Source: a virus
IMG/VR virus record: IMGVR_UViG_3300032011_000032
Span: 1-40,589 of that record
Direction: 5' to 3' (one strand)
DNA length: 40,589 nt
Positions 1-10,100 of this stretch are shown in pieces (position 1 is the stretch's first letter; each line of letters opens with the position of its first letter). The notes under the pieces were generated by a model. The model ran no database searches, was not told where the DNA came from, and saw only the letters and a program-made list of their open reading frames with translations. Position numbers and translations under genes: made by a program.

Positions 1-3000
1 ACCCCAAGCCTACACAAGTCAGGGTATGTAAAAACTGTATCATTGACATCAGCAGGAGCACAATGGGGGCAGAGTAGCAGTGGGACTGGTGCAGATAAGT
101 ATAAAACAAATGACTGCCCCATTACCTTTCAAAATATTGATGGACATCTTTGTTTATTTGCAGACTCTTCTGCAGAAACTTGGGAATTTTTTTCTACTGG
201 TTCATTTGGTTATGCATTTGAGCTTAAGGTTGTAGGAGGTAGATTACCTAAGGGCTTATCACAAAACACTGTATATAAAACAGCCATAAAGAGTGATACC
301 TATAGTACTACTACAGGTGGATGGTTCCTTGTACCACTTAATTGTTTTGAAGAATCTGGAAAAGTAGGTACGACTTCTGTTAGAACCCAGATACATGGTG
401 GTTTTTGGGGGCATCAAGATAGGATTCCTGTTACAGATGGAGATTTAGGTAGTGGATCTTTTTTTATACAAGCAAATATATTCTCTGTGCCACAACATAT
501 AAGAAGCATTTATGGCGTCCAGCAAATGGGTGGTGCAGCAGAGTTTCTTATGCAAAGTTCCTGGGTTCGTCCATATGGCGAAAATTTTAAAGTAAACGAA
601 AGAGTTCGTTTTAGGATAGGTGGCCTGCCAGTTTCTGCTGTCACTGGGCCAACAAATATATCAGGTAATTTTCAAGCAAATTTAACATCTACTTCAGTAT
701 ATGGAACATCTTCATCTGGCTCAGGTGTTTTTGCCCATTTTACTATTGCATCAGATGCATCTTCTAACCTTACAGTAACCCTTACTAATGGAGGACATAG
801 TTACAAAGTAGGTGATACTATAACTATAACAGACCCTGGCAATACCACTAATACTCTGATGCTTACAGTAAGCGGAGTAACTGGGACAGTACCAACACTT
901 CCAACAGGTTTTGCTGAAGATACAGATTATTGGGTGCATTCAGTTACTGCTGCTACAGCGTTAAATGATAATAACCACACTGGTAAAGTACAACTTAAAG
1001 CTACAGAATCAGGTTCAGCAATGTCTTTTACTGGCAACTCCCCATTTGGTTCAGCAGCTACATTCGGTAGTACTAGTAGTACTGTTGGACATATTTTTCT
1101 TTATTCTGCAACTACAGCAGAGACAGGTAAAGATTTTTATGGAAGATACACTGTCAATGGCACAACTGGAGTTATAGAAAATAGTTTAAAAATAATAAAC
1201 CCTGGGGAGGGATATGCAGAAGCACCGAGTCAGATAGTTTTTTCCCAGTCACAAGATACAGGTGGAAATGGTACTGCTAATAGAGGGGAAGCTAGTTGTA
1301 CTCATGTAAACGGAGTATCTCCATCTGTAGTTGAGTGGGAACTGGAGATGGAACACCGCAATCAGGACACAACAACTCTTGAAGAGGAGATTGCTGCACC
1401 ATTAACAGGCAGTACAAATGTACTTAAGGTAAAGGATACAAGTGTATTCCCTGCTGCTTCAGCAAGTGGTAGTCCTGGCCCTAAGAAAATATTAATAGGC
1501 AATGAGGTATTTACCTACACTGGTAAAACTAATACAACTTTTACAGGTGTAACAGGAGGAGCTGATGGGACTACTGCTTCTGCTCATGGTCTAGGAGTAA
1601 AGGTTCTCAGCTATGATGAGAACTATGTGAATGCAACAGTTACTAATGGAACAATAGAGATAGAGGGATTTGGATATAGGGACAAGTCTCGTACTCCGAT
1701 ATCCTCCTTATATTCTATGCAGTCAGATAACTGGCCTCCACTTGGATTGGAATATAATGAAAAGCTAAAGCAATTTTTTGAAACAGAAAGTAAGGATGAC
1801 CACTTCCGTTATATAAAGGCAGTAGGTTCATTATACTTTGGTGCATTAGATTCAGACCTGAGGTTCTCTAAGTATGGGACACCTGAGTATTGGCCTCTCG
1901 ATGCAGTAGTTACACTTGATTCAGAGATACGTGGTATAGAAGAGTTTGCAGGAGAGGGTATAGTCTTTACAACTAACTCTGTCTATCGTGTCAGGGGTAC
2001 AGATCCTAAGACTATGGTTGCATTTAGAGTGCCTGATGCCAAGGGTATACCAGCAGGATACGAGCATACAATTTCCAGCTTTAATGGTGGACTTATCTGG
2101 CTCTCTGCTAGCGATGGAATAATAATGTACTCTGGTGGCAGGGTCACCTATCTGACAAGGGACAAGCATAACATTACCCAGCTTAAGAAACCTTATTCAT
2201 GTGTATCAGATGGTGTTTACTGGCTATTTCAGGAACCTGGCAGTGGTAACGGATACAGACTGGAGATGGCTACAGGTGAGATGCGTTTAGCTAGGACATC
2301 TATAGAAGCATACTATGCTTATTTTGCAGATGCATTAGGTACTGGTGTTGTAGTGACAAAGGATAACATTGTTAATACAGATGACACAACATTTACAGTA
2401 GAAGAGATAGGTGGATCAAAGGTTAATAATTTAAAATGGAAGAGTAAGAAGCTGGATGTAGGAGAACCTGCAATACCTAAAGCATTAGGTTCAATAGCAA
2501 TAGTATATGAAGCATTAAATAGTAGTAGTGCATCAACTATTGTAGATGGTATAAGAGGGCAGGCATTAGCAGCAGAACTTCTTGGCTTAGATCCTGATGA
2601 TCTTGATGCAGGAGATATCCTTGCTGCTGAAGAACAAACATCAACTGATCTATATGATATCTTCACTAAGTATGACCAGCCTAACCAGACATTTCTTGTA
2701 GATACAGGTGGTGATAACCTAACTACTCTCCAAAGACGTACTGTGATTATGCCAGTAGGATTTGATACATCTACTGTTACTGTAGGTGATAGGGTTTGGA
2801 ATGAATTGCTGGCAGATAATACTAAAGTTGAGAGTCTTACAACAACTACAATAAGTAGTGTTGCTTATCCTTCTATTGTTTTAGATAAGGAACCACTTAA
2901 ATCAGGGACTGGTACTATATACTGGGGTAACCTCCCATTAGTAGAGATATACCTCAATGAAGATGAGACTGCATCGAGGTCATTCACACTTCCTCCTGGT

Positions 3001-3369
3001 GATTCGGTAGAGCCTCAGTCAATGGATCTTTATTTAGAAGATCTAAAGAGATTCAGAACTATTTCCGTTGCGATAGAGGGCGATGTGAGAGTTCAGGCGT
3101 TATCTCTAAGGCACTATCCTCTACAAAGTTATCAGTCCCAGAGCTTACATCATAGTGCAGATGTGTTTTATAAAGGTGCAATAGATTTTAGAGTGATGTT
3201 AGATGGAGAATTAATATACAGGAAAGAGTTAGACAATGCAGGTGATGACTTTAAGGAAGAAAGAATATACTTACCTGCTTCTTCTTATGGACAAAGAGCA
3301 CATTACATGAACGAGAGTCGTTCTGGAATGATTGAATCAGTTAAATTTAATGGATCGTTAGCAGCATAA
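1..3369 (+). CDS. Tail tubular/stabilization-like protein (5' partial)
   Basis: The reading frame is open from base 1, so the gene is cut by the window edge; the first available start (TTG at 43) is internal and not the real one. About 1120 residues are visible. The first half is rich in Gly, Ser and Thr and looks like beta-structured tail material. Residues about 560-760 contain a pattern (LRFSKYGTPEYWP, then IRGIEEFAGEGIVFTTNSVY) that resembles the propeller-like region of T7 gp12/P22 gp10-type tail proteins, which join the portal-proximal tail to the nozzle and hold DNA in the capsid. The C-terminal 70 residues form a small beta domain repeated in the next gene. The stop overlaps the next start as TAATG, indicating translational coupling. 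The tail assignment rests on pattern and gene order, not a database search. Confidence 0.65.
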   Translation, partial: TPSLHKSGYVKTVSLTSAGAQWGQSSSGTGADKYKTNDCPITFQNIDGHLCLFADSSAETWEFFSTGSFGYAFELKVVGGRLPKGLSQNTVYKTAIKSDTYSTTTGGWFLVPLNCFEESGKVGTTSVRTQIHGGFWGHQDRIPVTDGDLGSGSFFIQANIFSVPQHIRSIYGVQQMGGAAEFLMQSSWVRPYGENFKVNERVRFRIGGLPVSAVTGPTNISGNFQANLTSTSVYGTSSSGSGVFAHFTIASDASSNLTVTLTNGGHSYKVGDTITITDPGNTTNTLMLTVSGVTGTVPTLPTGFAEDTDYWVHSVTAATALNDNNHTGKVQLKATESGSAMSFTGNSPFGSAATFGSTSSTVGHIFLYSATTAETGKDFYGRYTVNGTTGVIENSLKIINPGEGYAEAPSQIVFSQSQDTGGNGTANRGEASCTHVNGVSPSVVEWELEMEHRNQDTTTLEEEIAAPLTGSTNVLKVKDTSVFPAASASGSPGPKKILIGNEVFTYTGKTNTTFTGVTGGADGTTASAHGLGVKVLSYDENYVNATVTNGTIEIEGFGYRDKSRTPISSLYSMQSDNWPPLGLEYNEKLKQFFETESKDDHFRYIKAVGSLYFGALDSDLRFSKYGTPEYWPLDAVVTLDSEIRGIEEFAGEGIVFTTNSVYRVRGTDPKTMVAFRVPDAKGIPAGYEHTISSFNGGLIWLSASDGIIMYSGGRVTYLTRDKHNITQLKKPYSCVSDGVYWLFQEPGSGNGYRLEMATGEMRLARTSIEAYYAYFADALGTGVVVTKDNIVNTDDTTFTVEEIGGSKVNNLKWKSKKLDVGEPAIPKALGSIAIVYEALNSSSASTIVDGIRGQALAAELLGLDPDDLDAGDILAAEEQTSTDLYDIFTKYDQPNQTFLVDTGGDNLTTLQRRTVIMPVGFDTSTVTVGDRVWNELLADNTKVESLTTTTISSVAYPSIVLDKEPLKSGTGTIYWGNLPLVEIYLNEDETASRSFTLPPGDSVEPQSMDLYLEDLKRFRTISVAIEGDVRVQALSLRHYPLQSYQSQSLHHSADVFYKGAIDFRVMLDGELIYRKELDNAGDDFKEERIYLPASSYGQRAHYMNESRSGMIESVKFNGSLAA

Positions 3370-3926
3370 TGCCTGAATTTCAACAGTACCCTGAGCCTAT
3401 GGTATTTCACCAAGCACTAATTAGTGTGATACCTAAAACTACAGATGGAAATCTTGAGTTTAGTTTCGCAACTGATGGTGAACACTCAGGGACAGAGATT
3501 GTTAATGGGGTAGGATTAACAACTAAGGGGAAGCTTCTCCCTCTTAGAGTTTTTCCAAACCCTTCACAAGCAGGTTCACTCTTACAGCTATCTATAAACG
3601 ATGGGTGTGAGATGGTTCGATGCGATATAGTGGCAGCACCTATTGCTTCTCATAGAGTTGTTAAGGAGTTGTCAGAAGCACAAATAACATATAAGGGGGA
3701 AGTAACGATAGAGATGTATTTCGATGGGAACCTACTTGGTAAGAGTAGACTCTTTAGTTCTACTGACTGGAAGACTGAGAAGTTTTATCTACCAGCAGGA
3801 TCAAGAGGTTATATATTCCAGTGGAGACAGATCAATAACGTCAGCTTAAACCCAAGAGGTTATGTCGGTTCACTGGAGACAGACTTATTAATCGGTGATA
3901 GGGAAACACCAGAAGTTCCAGGGTGA
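3369..3926 (+). CDS. Structural protein, paralogue of the upstream tail protein's C-terminus
   Basis: A 185-residue protein whose start overlaps the stop of the upstream tail gene (TAATG). Its residues about 105-175 align by eye with the last 70 residues of that protein: YKGEVTIEMYFDGNLLGKS against YKGAIDFRVMLDGELIYRK, followed by a shared (E)(K/R)xYLPA(G/S)S segment. The shared part is a beta-strand-rich domain, probably an assembly or receptor-exposed module of the tail. No signal peptide or membrane segment is visible. Most likely it is a minor tail protein that binds near or competes with the homologous domain of its neighbour. The function is inferred. Confidence 0.6.
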   Translation: MPEFQQYPEPMVFHQALISVIPKTTDGNLEFSFATDGEHSGTEIVNGVGLTTKGKLLPLRVFPNPSQAGSLLQLSINDGCEMVRCDIVAAPIASHRVVKELSEAQITYKGEVTIEMYFDGNLLGKSRLFSSTDWKTEKFYLPAGSRGYIFQWRQINNVSLNPRGYVGSLETDLLIGDRETPEVPG

Positions 3927-3930
3927 TATT

Positions 3931-4131
3931 ATGTCAGAGTCAGAAAGATACGGAGTTAATGTAGTTGCTGCTCAGCTAGATGATCCATTAACACAAGAAG
4001 CATTTAGAGATCAGGAAAGAGTTAATGCAGAACTTAAGTCAAAGATAAATTCTTTAACAACACAGGTTGCATCACTAAGAGGGATGATACAGGAACAGGC
4101 AGAGACACTAGCAATATTCATGGATGAGTAA
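3931..4131 (+). CDS. Small coiled-coil protein
   Basis: 66 residues from the ATG at 3931, which follows an AGGGTGAT ribosome-binding site; a longer reading from 3895 overlaps the previous gene and lacks a site. The sequence is largely helical and charged, with heptad-like spacing in the second half (LKSKINSLTTQVASLRGMI), which suggests a short coiled coil. It lies between tail and internal-protein genes, and its stop overlaps the next start (TAATG). It may be a small tail or chaperone-like structural component. I do not recognise a family. Confidence 0.55.
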   Translation: MSESERYGVNVVAAQLDDPLTQEAFRDQERVNAELKSKINSLTTQVASLRGMIQEQAETLAIFMDE

Positions 4132-4643
4132 TGGGAACTGAGGCAATAGCATTTTCATCATCAGACATTACTGCATTACAGAATGATGTTAATGAACTTA
4201 ATACTAAATTGAATGCATTGATTGTTGAGTTTAATAAATGCTCTGATGATACAACAATTAATAAAGGAAAGATTAATGATCTATTAGATAAGATTTCTGA
4301 TGGATATTCAGCTACCCAAACAACAGGTACAGGGGCTGCTACCGATTCTATTCTTACAAGACTTTCTCACTTGGATGAGGATTACAAGAATTTAAGTGAT
4401 GATGTTGATGGATTAATGACTGGTGGTAGAACTGCTTCTAGGGGTAGTGGTGGAACAGCAGGTCAAAGGTCTATTGATATAACTGCAACAACAGGAACAG
4501 GAGTAGATACTTCAGTGAATGCAAGCTCTGCATCAGTAACTGGGACATATGGAACAGGAGACAGTGTGGTTACATTGGGTAGTAAAGGTGAAATAAAAGC
4601 CAGAAAATTAGCACGCAAAACATTAAACAGTCTACGTAAATAA
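4131..4643 (+). CDS. Coiled-coil structural protein, Gly/Thr-rich C-terminus
   Basis: 170 residues, with the start coupled to the preceding stop (TAATG). The first 95 residues contain helical heptads (ITALQNDVNELNTKLNALIVE and a second helix after a glycine turn). Residues 95-150 are Gly, Ser and Thr rich with repeated TGTG motifs, and the end is basic (KARKLARKTLNSLRK). This architecture, a coiled coil followed by a flexible Gly/Thr segment, fits a minor virion or tail component. No catalytic motif is visible and no family is recognised. The gene lies in the tail-to-ejection-protein stretch of the operon. Confidence 0.6.
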   Translation: MGTEAIAFSSSDITALQNDVNELNTKLNALIVEFNKCSDDTTINKGKINDLLDKISDGYSATQTTGTGAATDSILTRLSHLDEDYKNLSDDVDGLMTGGRTASRGSGGTAGQRSIDITATTGTGVDTSVNASSASVTGTYGTGDSVVTLGSKGEIKARKLARKTLNSLRK

Positions 4644-4651
4644 AGGAATAT

Positions 4652-6109
4652 ATGGCGAATCCAATTACAGATTTTTTTGAAAGTATGTCTGGCACTTCTA
4701 GGCAGAGTTATGGGCCTGATCTGTATGATGACAAGGAGTTCCAGAAATGGAAGAAGAAACAGAATGAACTCTATGGAACACTAGATAATACTAAGCGAAG
4801 GTACGATAGTCAGGCAGGGAAGTTCCTTGATATCTATGATGAGTCTGGGAAAGAAGCAGATAGGTATAGGGGATTAGCAGAGGGACAGATTGGCAGGGCT
4901 GGTTCATCTTTCGATAGAGCCACGAGTTCTTTTGGTAGGGCAGAAGCAGATATAGGAAGAGCAAGAGGATACCAAGGCTCTGCTAATGCTTTGATGGCAG
5001 ACAGGGAACATTATGCTAATCTTAAAAGAAGAGCAGAAGAGAGGAGAAGGGGATTTGATAGTGCCCGTCTTGAAATGGACTCTATAAGAGGAAGGGTTGG
5101 TAGACCAGCACAAGATAGTGGCATGACACAAAGACTGCTAGATGCATTTAAGGGAGCACAAGAGAGTAACAGAGAAATAATGGAAGCAAACACTGCACAG
5201 TTAGCTAGGACTAACCCTGTAGCTGCAGCAAAAATGCAACAACAGTTTAATGAAGATACATTGAAGTCTATAGGCCAGCTTAAGCAACAGGGTATGGTGA
5301 CTGATCAGCAACTGAGTGATAACAATCTCACAAGAGAAGCTGGACTACTCATGGATTCAACTAGTCTTTACAGTCAGCAAGCAGGCCAAGATCAGATGCT
5401 TGCTAACATACAACAGCAACAGATATCAAACTATGGCAATGCTGGTTCTGCCGCACTGAATGCGGCTGGTGCAGAAGGTGATCTAGCAAGAGGTTATCTT
5501 TCACAAGGGGGACAGTATGCAGGATTAGGTTCTCAGTATGCAGGTATGGGTTCACAGTTAGACAATAGAGGGGCTAATGCCCTTACTGCAGGTATGAAAT
5601 ATGAGGGGCTGGGCTATGGTGCACTACAGGATCAGGTGAGTATAGCAAATAAGGGAGTAGAGCGTCAGGATAAATTCAGGATGAGTGATGCTGCTGCTAG
5701 AGCAAGGGTAGACTCCTTTAATAATCAGCGTAGAAATATGGGAATACAAAATACATTAGGTTTGGTTGATGCTGGTGCCAAGATATATGGAGCTGCTGCA
5801 ACTGGTGGTCTTTCTGTACTCCCTGAAGTTGCAAAACAAGTAACTCAAAAACCAAAAACTCCAGTTCAAAACTCAAATAATAATACGAAATATTTGGGAA
5901 GTCGTAGTAACCAACATCAATTTGAGATCGCTAATACAAGAGGAAGACAGGTGCAAGCAGTAAGGCCAGTAGTAAATCCAGTAGTAAATCCAGCAGTAAA
6001 TAATACTACAGTAACACCAACTAGTTGGAGAAATTATGAGGACATACCTACTGATATGTATAGTAGACCTCTTTATAGAGATCAAAGTGGTTGGCATTTA
6101 TCACAATAG
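4652..6109 (+). CDS. Probable internal/DNA-ejection virion protein
   Basis: 485 residues, starting 8 bases after the previous gene with AAAGGAATAT in front of the ATG. Residues 25-230 are long charged helices (RYDSQAGKFLDIYDESGKE; a repeated A/G-R-A pattern at IGRAGSSFDRATSSFGRA). Residues 230-330 are rich in Ala, Gly and Gln, with repeats of the kind QYAGLGSQYAGMGSQL. The C-terminal 100 residues are polar, with repeated VVNPVVNPAVN units. Helical, Ala/Gly/Gln-rich proteins encoded between the tail tube and a giant virion protein are typical of podovirus internal or ejection proteins that form the trans-envelope channel. That role is inferred from composition and position. Confidence 0.55.
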   Translation: MANPITDFFESMSGTSRQSYGPDLYDDKEFQKWKKKQNELYGTLDNTKRRYDSQAGKFLDIYDESGKEADRYRGLAEGQIGRAGSSFDRATSSFGRAEADIGRARGYQGSANALMADREHYANLKRRAEERRRGFDSARLEMDSIRGRVGRPAQDSGMTQRLLDAFKGAQESNREIMEANTAQLARTNPVAAAKMQQQFNEDTLKSIGQLKQQGMVTDQQLSDNNLTREAGLLMDSTSLYSQQAGQDQMLANIQQQQISNYGNAGSAALNAAGAEGDLARGYLSQGGQYAGLGSQYAGMGSQLDNRGANALTAGMKYEGLGYGALQDQVSIANKGVERQDKFRMSDAAARARVDSFNNQRRNMGIQNTLGLVDAGAKIYGAAATGGLSVLPEVAKQVTQKPKTPVQNSNNNTKYLGSRSNQHQFEIANTRGRQVQAVRPVVNPVVNPAVNNTTVTPTSWRNYEDIPTDMYSRPLYRDQSGWHLSQ

Positions 6110-6134
6110 AACACACTTATAATTAGGAAATATT

Positions 6135-7100
6135 ATGGCAATATATTTTGGGAATCTAGATAGAGAACTGGCGGAAAGACAGAACGTAATCAGAGAGGAT
6201 GCTGAACGTCAGTATAGGGGTAGCCGTAATACGATGAAAGCTATTACTGGTGTAGCAGATACAGCAGCAACAGAAATACGTAGATACCAAGGGAAAAAAA
6301 GAGAGAACGAACTCCTGAAGTATAACATGGAAAGGCAGAAGAAGGATGACCAGATGAAAACCCAACGTCATAATGCGAGTATGCTAGACCATGAGTTAAG
6401 AAACATTGCTGTTATAGAAAAATCTAATGTTGATAGCTTTAGACACAAATATTATAAGGGTAGAGATCCTAAGGTGCTCAGTGCTGAACATACAACTCTA
6501 ACAAAGATGATGGATAATGATTTAATGAGGACTTCATCAGTTGATAGGATAGGTAGATATGGTTTTTTATATAGTAAGGATGCAAGGAAAGCATTAAAAC
6601 ATTATCATGAAGTAAAAAAGTTAGCGGATCAAGGTGTTTCTGGTTCTGAAAAAACTTTATTAGCTGCTCAGGCTAAGCTAGATACCTATGCTCCTCTTTC
6701 ATTTAATGATTATTTAGTTTCAGAGGAACTTGTTGATACGTCAGTGCTTCAACATAATCCTTATAGACATGCGAATTCTCTACGTAGAACCACTTTAAAA
6801 AGGCATGGTTATCCTATCTCTAATCCTGAAGAACTAACAGAAAAATTTTCAGGTAAAAGTAACAATAAAATTAAACAGACTGCTTTACAACAATTACTGG
6901 AAGAGACTACTAACAATAATAAAGTGCAGCCTAAAAAAAATAATGAATATAAGGGGGGTAGTAAAGAGGATGATGATGATTGGTCTTTTAAAGATCTTTT
7001 AACTTTTGGGGCAAGAGATAGTTTTAAAAAAAATAATAAGGAAGAAGATGTTGGTTTATCATGGGAAGAACTTAAAAATAAATTCGGATGGGGGAACTAA
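6135..7100 (+). CDS. Probable internal virion protein, charged and helical
   Basis: 321 residues, with an AGGAAATATT site before the ATG. The N-terminal 90 residues are strongly helical and very basic/acidic (LLKYNMERQKKDDQMKTQR), and the C-terminal 80 residues are Asn, Lys and Asp rich and probably disordered (KEDDDDWSFKDLL). No enzyme motif is visible. It sits directly upstream of the giant protein, and its stop codon shares bases with that gene's start (TAATG), so the two are probably translated together. It is likely a second small internal or ejection protein. The family is not recognised. Confidence 0.55.
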   Translation: MAIYFGNLDRELAERQNVIREDAERQYRGSRNTMKAITGVADTAATEIRRYQGKKRENELLKYNMERQKKDDQMKTQRHNASMLDHELRNIAVIEKSNVDSFRHKYYKGRDPKVLSAEHTTLTKMMDNDLMRTSSVDRIGRYGFLYSKDARKALKHYHEVKKLADQGVSGSEKTLLAAQAKLDTYAPLSFNDYLVSEELVDTSVLQHNPYRHANSLRRTTLKRHGYPISNPEELTEKFSGKSNNKIKQTALQQLLEETTNNNKVQPKKNNEYKGGSKEDDDDWSFKDLLTFGARDSFKKNNKEEDVGLSWEELKNKFGWGN

Positions 7101-10100
7101 TGGATCTAAGAAGAATACAATCTAACGAAGATACCAGACAGCCAGCAGAACTTAGTGGTGGTGCTGCTAAAAAATATCGGGATGAATTAAATTCTGATTG
7201 GTCTTGGGTATCGAATCCATATACAGCTTGGAGGGCTAAGCGTAGTTCCATTGAGACTGAACTATCTAAGCTAAGACCAAACTATACACAGGATGAACTT
7301 AACAAGGTATATAAAGCAGTAGGATTAGATAACAGTACTGATCCTGGGGACTTTAATAGAGAGTCAGGGTTTTTTGGTTCACTTAGTAGAGCAGGACAGA
7401 TTGCAGCCAATAGTGCAGGTACATTAGTAGATACTGCAGGCTTAAAATTTGATGACTGGACTGGTGATACTGAGGGTATGATGGAGAACCAAGAACAGCT
7501 TGACCAGCAAGCTATGGAAAACTCTATCATACAGAACTTCCAGAAGCAGAGTGGTGGGGGACAGAACAAAGTTACTCAGTTCCTCTTTGACCTTGCTGCA
7601 TCTGCACCTATCATGGCAGGCGTAATGGGTGTTGGAGCTGCTGGAGGATGGGCATTAGGTCTTGCTGGTGTACCAGCTTGGCTTGCTGGGATGTTAGGAA
7701 TGGGAGCTGCCGATGCTTTATCTGAGATGGGATTTAACTATGCTGATATAGTTACCGATCCTATGGTTCGTGAGAAGATGGAGAGAGCAGTTGGTGAGAA
7801 GCTTAATGATCAGTCTATGGAGGAGATTAGATTAGAGGTACAGAAGCGTCTCATGGACGAAGCTGATTCTAGTGCTGCTCAAGTTGGTGTTGCTAACTTT
7901 ATCAATCCATTAAACTGGCAACCAGTGTCAGGCAAATTCCAGAAGTTAATGAGGGTTGGTGAAGGCAGGATGAAAGCCATTGGGAGACAGGCATTAGGCT
8001 CTGGTGTACGTGAAATGATAGAAGAATTTGGTCAGTCAGTAGGCTCTCAGTATACTGCTGCTGAAGCAAAGATGAAAGCAATGCGTGATGCTGATGTAGA
8101 CCAGATCCCTGAGTTAGGTGTTGACTTTAAGCAGGCAGGATATGAAGCATTGATGGGTCTGACTGTAGGTGGAACAATTGGTGCTGGTGGTGGATACAAG
8201 AATTATGGTGACTGGGCTAGTGGTAGGGCTAATGTAGTTGAAGAGGGTATAGGTAGAGGTCAGGGCTTGGAAGAGAAGTTAGCTGCTAGAGGTGAGCTTC
8301 TACACAAGAAGCCTGGTGATAAGAATTTCTTAGGCAAGGGGCCGATACAATCTAATACACGTAGACTCGTTGACGCAAATGATTCTGATAAGTTTTTAAA
8401 TTGGTACTACCAAGCAGATCCAAGAGAACAGCAGATAATAGATGAAGAACTAGAGAAAATGAATTTAGGTGAGGAGCTAATGGGTGAGGTTAGTTCTCCT
8501 GAAGTCGTATCTAGTCGTAAGGAAAACGCAAAGTCTTTTATTTTTGCTAAAGAAAATATGCCCACCCTTCCCGCATTAATAGATGAGACTGTTCCTGCAG
8601 ACGCTGACATTGAGATAGCAGATGATTCACTAAAAATTATCTTTAACGATATTAGAAAAAAGCCTGAAGAATTAAGAAAACCTAGAGAGAAAGCTCTATT
8701 TGATTTAATACAAGAATATCCAAACGGAACCTACAAAGATATAGATAGGGCTGCTAGAGAAAGATTAAGGGATGAACCTAAACCAACCCAGACATCCAAG
8801 CCTAAAGAGACTGTTAGTGAAACTATAATTACACCAGTCCGAGAAAGATTAACTATTAGTCCTCCCAAGACAGAGCAGACTAAACCAGCAGAGCCACTTG
8901 AAACTAGCGAGCCTGTATCTGCAACAGTTCCACCAGATCCAGTTACTTCTGTTGATGAGGCAGTTCCAGCAGTAGAGGCAGAAGAAGTACTACCTCCTGT
9001 TATAGTCAATCAAAGTAAAGCTTCAGGTCAGATAACAGATCTTCTGAATCAGTGGCTTAAGGATGCTCCTAATGATAAAGCTAAGATATATTCTAAGAAG
9101 GAACAACATAGTAAAAACTCCAGTCGTTTAAAGAAAGAAGGTAAGAAACTTGGGTTACCATTTAATAAAAAAGATAGGTACTCATTTACTCCAGATCAAA
9201 TACTAAATGTAGCTAAAGAGATAGCTGCTCAACAAGGTATTATACCCACCAATACTGTAGTCTCTGAGAGTCTTCCGGTAGAAGTAACTCCTGAAGTTAA
9301 AGTTGAGGAGAGTGCACCCTTAATGCTAGAGAAGCCAGCTATTACTAGGAGTAAACCAGATGCCAGAAACTACGATAAGGACAACAATGAGTTACCACAG
9401 AAGATTGATGATGCAGATGTTTCTCAATTCATAAACAGAGTCGTAATAATTGAGACACCAAACAGATCAAACAAAAGGAGTTATCTCAGAGTTGAGGGTG
9501 GCCCAGAAGCACAGTCAAAGATTGATAGGGAGAAAGCAGGACTCAGAACTGGGTCTGCGTTATCACCTAGAAATACCACTACTAGTAGAGCTATCCAATT
9601 CAAGGGTATAAAGGATGGGAAGATTATATTCTATGATGTTAAAGGTGGGACAAAGACAGACTTAACTGTACCAAACCTCCCTCTCAAGAAGGTTCCCGTT
9701 GGTCAAGCAACAGCAGAGAATGCATTGAGACACCTGCAAACCTTAGAAGAAAAATCTTTTGTTGGCATTAAAGAGAAAGAGGTAGGCAAAGAAAAATTCA
9801 ATGTTGCCAACTCTTCTTATCAGACAGTCTATAGCAATCAAGAACTACAGGAGAGCGACCAAGCTGCACAGGTTAGGGAAAGACAGGATAAGATCAGTGC
9901 TCTTCAGAGAGAGATTGATACTCTTGAAGATGAGGTAGAGATAGCTACTATGCAAGCTAAGATAGATACATTAGATGAAGAGTTAGCATCTTTACTACCT
10001 GAAAAACCTGAGGAAGGGGTTAGGGTTAGAGAGGGTGAGCCTTCTGTTAAAGGTGATCCATTGAATATACGTGGTCAGATACAAAGAACTGTTAATGGGA

